NCBI GenBank assembly: GCA_021647805.1
Contig: JAKITZ010000081.1
Span: forward strand, 1 to 9,803
Direction of reading: 5' to 3'
DNA from: Robiginitomaculum sp.
GTDB lineage: Bacteria; Pseudomonadota; Alphaproteobacteria; Caulobacterales; Maricaulaceae
Length of the DNA stretch: 9,803 nt
Made by a program: the position numbers and the translations under genes. The number at the start of each line of letters is the position of its first letter. Positions within the stretch are counted from its first letter, which is position 1. Shown piece by piece: positions 5,545 to 9,803 of the stretch. The notes beneath the pieces are model-generated. The model saw nothing but the letters and a program-made list of their open reading frames with translations. It was not told where the DNA came from and did no database searches.

Positions 5545-6695
5545 ATGTTAAATTAAACCACCCGAAACTTGGCCTTTATGTGCATTGGCCATATTGCGCT
5601 CGCATCTGTCCATATTGTGATTTCAATGTGCGAAAGGATCGTGGTCAAGACACTGACTTTTTGGTCGATGCAATAATTGCTGACATAAAAGGCTGGAAAA
5701 AGCGTCTTGAGAAAACGTCAGCGTTAAGCTCCTTATCCCTTGGTGGTGGTACACCGTCGCTTTTGCAGCCCAGCCAAATGCACAGGATAATTCAAGCAGC
5801 CGAGAAAAGTTTTGGCTTTGGGGCGGATATAGAAATTTCATTAGAAGCCAACCCAACTGATTTTGAGACAGATAGATATGCAGGTTTTGCGGCGGCTGGA
5901 GTGAACAGGCTATCACTTGGTATTCAGTCATTGGACAATCAGCAACTTGAGTTTTTAGGCCGCGACCATACTGTGACAGAAGCACTTAATGCACTGCAAG
6001 AAGCCCGTAAGCAATTTAGCTCGGTTTCTGCTGATTTCATTTATGGGTTGCCGCAGCAATCAGTTCTTCACTGGCAAAAGCAACTTGCAGAAATACTTGA
6101 GCTTGGTTTGCAGCATTTGTCGCTTTATTGTCTCTCGATAGAGCCAAAAACCATGTTCTTCAAGCAATATGAGCGTGGTCAATTAACACCAGTAAACGAT
6201 GATCAGATGGCTGACTTGTACGAATTAACCCAAAGCATGACTGCGCAAACTGGTTATACTGCGTATGAAACCTCGAACCATGCTATTGATGATGACAGTC
6301 GCTCAAAACACAATTTGCTATATTGGCAAGGTGATGACTGGATCGGGGTTGGCCCCGGAGCGCACGCAAGAGCTAGTATTGACGGTTCTCGTCATGAACT
6401 GGCCAGTTACCGGCAGGTGCAAAATTACGCTAATGCTGTGCAAAAGACTGGTTGGGGGGTTGAGGTCAGCGAAAAAATATCGCCAGAAGACGATCTGGCA
6501 GAGCGATTATTGCTTGGCTTGCGACTTGAAGAGGGAATTGATTTATCAAAGATGCAAGTTAGAGCCGGTTGTGAAATTGATCGGCAGCGTTTGGAAAATT
6601 CAACCAAGGCTGGATTAGTGTCCATACAAAATGGAATGTTGAAAGCCAGTATTCCGTTACTGGTTGATCGTATTGGAGCTGAGCTGTTATTATGA
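5541..6695 (+). CDS. hemW: HemW, radical SAM heme chaperone (CPO-III-like)
   Basis: A 384-residue radical SAM protein formerly annotated as oxygen-independent coproporphyrinogen III oxidase. The cluster motif is Cys19-x3-Cys23-x2-Cys26 within VHWPYCARICPYCDFN. GGGTPS is at 68-73, followed by SLEANPTDF and the NRLSLGIQSLD stretch. The HemW-specific HNLLYW (257-262) and GVGPGAH (269-275) are both present, and this, with the absence of the longer HemN N-terminal region, supports HemW over true HemN. Such proteins bind heme and help deliver it to respiratory enzymes. The GTG start overlaps the rdgB stop by four bases and there is no in-frame ATG nearby, so translation is probably coupled. Confidence 0.93.
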   Translation: MNVKLNHPKLGLYVHWPYCARICPYCDFNVRKDRGQDTDFLVDAIIADIKGWKKRLEKTSALSSLSLGGGTPSLLQPSQMHRIIQAAEKSFGFGADIEISLEANPTDFETDRYAGFAAAGVNRLSLGIQSLDNQQLEFLGRDHTVTEALNALQEARKQFSSVSADFIYGLPQQSVLHWQKQLAEILELGLQHLSLYCLSIEPKTMFFKQYERGQLTPVNDDQMADLYELTQSMTAQTGYTAYETSNHAIDDDSRSKHNLLYWQGDDWIGVGPGAHARASIDGSRHELASYRQVQNYANAVQKTGWGVEVSEKISPEDDLAERLLLGLRLEEGIDLSKMQVRAGCEIDRQRLENSTKAGLVSIQNGMLKASIPLLVDRIGAELLL

Positions 6696-6734
6696 AGCCA
6701 ATTAATATATCCTGACCCTAAAGGTAGATGCAAT

Positions 6735-7367
6735 ATGAGTAAGCCCGTTACGAGCAAAGCACCACGAGCCTGGCAAAGAATGTTGTCGGGAAGGCGGCTT
6801 GATCTTGGCGATCCATCGCCGTTTGATGTTGAGATCGAGGACATCGCCCATGGCTTGGCCAGAGTGGCCAGATGGAATGGTCAAACCAATAGCAAGTTTG
6901 CCTTTTCGGTGGCGCAGCACTCGGTCATAGTCGAACAAATAGCTAGGTTCTTAAAACCTGATCTGCCGTTACGGTGGCAATTAGCAGCTTTACTGCATGA
7001 TGCTCCAGAATATGTAATTGGCGATATGATTAGCCCGTTCAAAAATATGTTAGGCTCGCAATACAAAGAAATTGAGAGCCGTCTGGAAAAGGCAGTGCAT
7101 TTGCGCTTCGCGTTACCGCCAGAATTACCAAAAACTGTGTCACGTCTTATCAAGCGAGCCGATCGGATGTGCGCTTGGTTTGAGGCCGGGCAAATCGCTG
7201 GGTTTTCAGAACCAGAGGCGCGCAAATACTTTCTAAACCCGCCAGCAGGACTTGATGTTTGTATCGAGCCATTATCAGCACCAAAAGCGCAAGCCGAATT
7301 TATTGCAAGATTTCATGAAATACAAATGCAAATGGCGAAAATAGATAAACCCGGCTCTAAAAAATGA
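6735..7367 (+). CDS. YfbR-like HD-domain phosphohydrolase
   Basis: A 210-residue HD-superfamily metal-dependent hydrolase related to E. coli 5'-nucleotidase YfbR (COG1896). The metal and catalytic residues line up: His62 in AQHS, His88-Asp89 in LLHDAPEY, Asp97 in IGDMISPFK and Asp144 in RADRMCAW. The N-terminus (AWQRMLSGRRLDL, then EDIAHGLARVARWNGQT) matches the alphaproteobacterial version, which is longer than YfbR. Substrates are likely nucleoside or dinucleotide phosphates. AAGG lies ten bases before the ATG. The gene starts 39 bases after hemW with no terminator between, and its stop overlaps the NadQ-like gene (ATGA). That pairing suggests a role in pyridine nucleotide turnover, which is inference. 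Confidence 0.87.
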   Translation: MSKPVTSKAPRAWQRMLSGRRLDLGDPSPFDVEIEDIAHGLARVARWNGQTNSKFAFSVAQHSVIVEQIARFLKPDLPLRWQLAALLHDAPEYVIGDMISPFKNMLGSQYKEIESRLEKAVHLRFALPPELPKTVSRLIKRADRMCAWFEAGQIAGFSEPEARKYFLNPPAGLDVCIEPLSAPKAQAEFIARFHEIQMQMAKIDKPGSKK

Positions 7368-8287
7368 GTTCTGCGCCTAACATGGTAATTGATATACGAT
7401 TGTCGTTACTGGCTTGTGATGCGCAAAGTGCAAGGGTGCTAACCACGTTGGACAGTGACCATCGCACCAGAAAACTACCAGTGTTTAGTGTTGATATTAA
7501 GAATTTTGATACACCGCAGAATGCCTTGCGGCAACAATTAGGCGAAGAATTATCATCGCAATTATCTTATCTAGAACAAGTTGCTATTGGAATTGAAAAC
7601 GGCAGACTGGTATGTGATCTGCTGGGTTTAGTTGCAAATCGAGATAAGTTTCGCCCGACAGCTTGTGATTGGTGGTCATTATTTGAGCTGTTTCCATGGG
7701 AAGACTGGCGCAAATGCACCCCAAAGAATGTTGCAGATGTTTTGCTGCCGGAACTATATTTGCAAGCTGATAAGCAAGAGCAAAAGCTCGGTATTGTTAG
7801 TAAATTATTTGGGCAGAACGGGTTCTTATGGCATAGCGAAAACATCGACAAACGCTTTGAGATGTTATACCAGGCAGCTTTGTTACCAGAGGCGTTACGG
7901 GATCGCTCTGGCGCGAAAATATCAGTACGTCACCATCATGTAGCAGTCTTCGGACAAACCATGCGCGGCAAAGACCGTTTGCAATTAGGTAAGAGCATTT
8001 CACGGTTGCGAGAATTATTGTTGTTGCGTCCGATAATTCATCATTTGTTATTAGAGCCGTTCTCTTTGGGTGATTTGCAAAAAATCGTAGAAAATACTAG
8101 TGGGATCGGATTGCACACGCAAAATTTCCGCCGTGATGTTTTGCGTGCAGGGAAAGTCACAGAGCTTAACGCTATTCGTAGCTCTGGAGCAGGCCGTCCG
8201 GCCAAGCTCTATAATTGGGCTAAGCCGTTATGTTCAGCGGTAAGCTCCGCAGTAATTCCAATGCCACGTAAGAAATGTGATTGCTAA
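7364..8287 (+). CDS. nadQ: NadQ-like (COG4111) Nudix-derived regulator of NAD metabolism
   Basis: A 307-residue protein with a degenerate Nudix-like N-terminal half and an NrtR-type winged helix at the C-terminus. Recognisable family segments are FPWEDWR, KRFEMLYQAALLPEA, SISRLRELLLLRP, FSLGDLQKIVENTSG, LHTQNFRRDV (Asn254-Phe-Arg-Arg257) and GRPAKLY (277-283). These match the alphaproteobacterial NAD regulators, which control nadABC. The Nudix box is eroded: around ALRQQLGEEL the glycine and first glutamate of the catalytic signature are missing, so it probably senses a pyridine nucleotide or related ligand instead of hydrolysing it. No de novo NAD genes are in the window. Its start overlaps the HD gene stop; ATG at 7382 is an alternative start. 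It ends the rdgB-to-nadQ unit before a strong hairpin. Confidence 0.78.
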   Translation: MSSAPNMVIDIRLSLLACDAQSARVLTTLDSDHRTRKLPVFSVDIKNFDTPQNALRQQLGEELSSQLSYLEQVAIGIENGRLVCDLLGLVANRDKFRPTACDWWSLFELFPWEDWRKCTPKNVADVLLPELYLQADKQEQKLGIVSKLFGQNGFLWHSENIDKRFEMLYQAALLPEALRDRSGAKISVRHHHVAVFGQTMRGKDRLQLGKSISRLRELLLLRPIIHHLLLEPFSLGDLQKIVENTSGIGLHTQNFRRDVLRAGKVTELNAIRSSGAGRPAKLYNWAKPLCSAVSSAVIPMPRKKCDC

Positions 8288-8290
8288 AGC

Positions 8291-8330
8291 TTTGAACCTC
8301 AGCCTTTAAAAGACCGAGGTTCAAAATTCT
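8291..8330. terminator. Bidirectional intrinsic terminator between nadQ-like gene and sppA
   Basis: TTTGAACCTC (8291-8300) and GAGGTTCAAA (8316-8325) form a perfect ten-base-pair stem with a 15-base loop. It starts three bases after the upstream stop codon and lies 22-27 bases from the sppA stop. The plus-strand tail is ATTCTTTC, only moderately T-rich; on the minus strand the tail is GCTTTAGC. The A-rich/T-rich stem bases and its position between convergent genes fit a shared terminator. Confidence 0.75.
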
Positions 8331-8351
8331 TTCAAGAATGTGGTGAAATGA

Positions 8352-9803
8352 CTATTTTACCACTGGTATTTCTGCCTGCATATCGGCTGGTCTTTGTTCT
8401 GTCATTTGTTGAACTTTCAACAATGCTTGAACTTGTTCAGTATCAATAAGAAACTGTAATTTTGCCATGGTTTTTGCAGCTTCTGTGGATATGCCGAACA
8501 TTGCAAATAATTGCTCCATCGGTGATTGTTCTGCCGGAAAGCGGCGTAGCTTTATGTTGTCGCTTTCGTCAAGTTCAAGCAATTCTTTGGTTTTAGCAAT
8601 GGCGGTTTTGAAGCCGCCAAGTTCGTCGACCAAGCCATTTTCTTTTGCTTGCACACCAGTCCAAACTCGGCCTTTGGCAATTTCTAGAACTTCCTCCAAT
8701 GGCATATTGCGACCTGTGGCAACCTTGCCTGTGAAGTCTTCATAGACATCTGCCATGCTAGAGCGAAAAGCGGCGCGTTGCTTGTCAGAGAAGCTCTTTG
8801 AAGCAGAATACGCGCCAGTGAACTCACCGCCTACTGTTAGCTGCTCAACATTATATCCGATCATGTCATATGTCTCGTCAAGAACGATTTTTCCGCCAAG
8901 AACTCCGATTGATCCGGTGATTGTAGTTGGGTAGGCGATAATAGCATCGGCACCTGCGGCGATGTAATAACCACCAGATGCTGCCAATTGACCCATAGAG
9001 ATAATGATTTTCTTGTCTTTAGCTTTGGCCCGTTCAATAGCGTTCCATATTTGATCTGATGCAATGGCTGAACCGCCGGGGCTGTCAATCCTGATCAAGA
9101 TAGCTTTTACTTTGTCATTTTTAGTTGCGGCGATAATGGCCTCTGACATCTGGTCTGAATATATACCGCTATCAGAAGAAAACGGATTGCCAGCGCCTTC
9201 ACCGGTGGCAATTGCACCTTCACCGCTGATGAAAGCAACAATAGTGGCATCTTTCATTGCCGTAAAAGGTGGCGAGTAGTCAGATAATTGTACCAGTTCG
9301 CCACCGCCAGCTTTGGCCAATGCAGCCTCACGTGCTTCAACTACATGGCCAAGTTTGTCTACCAAGCCTGCTTCAATCGCTTGTTGTGAGGTGAATGGCG
9401 CTTGATCGGTAATGGCTCGTAATTGCGTAGCACTCATGTTTCGATCAACAGCGATCTGCTTTATGGCCGAGTTAAATACATCGGTAATCCATGAGAGAGT
9501 CGATTCGCGGTGTGCTGCAGTGAATGTCTTCTTGGTAAAAGTGTTGGCTGAGTTTTTGTATTCATAGAATTGTTCGAATTCCGGTTTGGCGTTGATTTTC
9601 TCAAATACGCCGCCAAAAAAAGCAGTTTCAGTAGAAAGGCCAGTGGCAGCAAATGCTGCTGTGTCTTGTAACCATATCTCATCAGCCGCACTTACCGATA
9701 GGTAAGAGGTGATAGATGTGTCATCAAAGCCTTGTGAGTGAACTATTACAAATTTACCAGAATCTCGAAAGTCTTTAATCGCCAAGCGGATTTGCTCCGC
9801 CTT
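8352..9803 (-). CDS. sppA: Signal peptide peptidase SppA, 67K (tandem-domain) type, 5' end missing
   Basis: The C-terminal 483 residues of a membrane-anchored serine protease that degrades cleaved signal peptides in the inner membrane. The frame is open to the right edge (KAEQIRLAIKDFRDSGK), so the TTG at 9785 is internal, and the N-terminal anchor and start lie beyond the window. The catalytic dyad is split over the two domains as in E. coli SppA: Lys at fragment residue 83 in YEYKNSANTF and Ser at 276 in QLAASGGYYIAAGAD. The spacing of 193 is close to the 200 between E. coli Lys209 and Ser409. RIDSPGGSA precedes the second domain core and TGSIGVLGGK follows it. The gene converges on the NadQ-like gene across a hairpin terminator. 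Confidence 0.93.
   Translation of the reverse strand, partial: KAEQIRLAIKDFRDSGKFVIVHSQGFDDTSITSYLSVSAADEIWLQDTAAFAATGLSTETAFFGGVFEKINAKPEFEQFYEYKNSANTFTKKTFTAAHRESTLSWITDVFNSAIKQIAVDRNMSATQLRAITDQAPFTSQQAIEAGLVDKLGHVVEAREAALAKAGGGELVQLSDYSPPFTAMKDATIVAFISGEGAIATGEGAGNPFSSDSGIYSDQMSEAIIAATKNDKVKAILIRIDSPGGSAIASDQIWNAIERAKAKDKKIIISMGQLAASGGYYIAAGADAIIAYPTTITGSIGVLGGKIVLDETYDMIGYNVEQLTVGGEFTGAYSASKSFSDKQRAAFRSSMADVYEDFTGKVATGRNMPLEEVLEIAKGRVWTGVQAKENGLVDELGGFKTAIAKTKELLELDESDNIKLRRFPAEQSPMEQLFAMFGISTEAAKTMAKLQFLIDTEQVQALLKVQQMTEQRPADMQAEIPVVK

Noticed and set aside
5186..5551. A 121-codon frame overlapping rdgB
   Set aside because: It lies wholly across rdgB in another frame, while rdgB itself is intact with all motifs.
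8467..8745. A 92-codon plus-strand frame within sppA
   Set aside because: Serine-rich antisense shadow of the conserved SppA second domain.

Overview
The window most resembles an alphaproteobacterial chromosome of moderate GC (by eye a little under 50%). The pointers are a COQ7-type demethoxyubiquinone hydroxylase next to DsbB, a regulator matching the alphaproteobacterial NAD regulator family (NadQ, COG4111) beside an HD phosphohydrolase, and an rdgB-hemW pair. No rRNA, tRNA, CRISPR array, phage gene or insertion sequence is visible. Both window edges cut genes: a glyoxylate/hydroxypyruvate reductase at the left and a long-form SppA protease at the right.

Left region (2-3350). The tail of the reductase runs rightward and converges on a leftward gene string read in the order dsbB, coq7, cysK, MoeB/ThiF-like E1. 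Two junctions in that string are ATGA stop/start overlaps (dsbB/coq7 and cysK/E1), and cysK has its own good ribosome binding site. The operon joins a quinone-dependent disulfide oxidase to an enzyme that makes ubiquinone, and a cysteine synthase to an adenylating enzyme of the kind that activates sulfur carrier proteins. It therefore reads as a thiol, sulfur and quinone unit.

Middle region (3351-4941). A gene-free stretch of about 640 bases holds a degenerate palindromic element resembling dispersed intergenic repeats, a set of interlocking direct and inverted repeats, and an orphan consensus extended -10 promoter element. Next come a leftward DUF2975 membrane protein and a small XRE-type regulator, a compact two-gene module whose upstream region carries a repeated AATCGATAAA motif that could be the operator.

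Right region (4942-9803). Rightward genes rdgB, hemW, an HD phosphohydrolase and a NadQ-like regulator are closely packed (GTGA overlap, 39-base gap, ATGA overlap) and probably form one transcription unit. They cover nucleotide-pool cleaning, heme delivery, nucleotide hydrolysis and NAD regulation. A strong hairpin separates this unit from the convergent sppA.

Most genes are conserved housekeeping genes. The less explained parts are the repeat-rich gap, the DUF2975-XRE module, the role of the E1 coupled to CysK, and the NadQ-like protein with an eroded Nudix motif. I see no clear evidence of an undescribed defence or mobile system.
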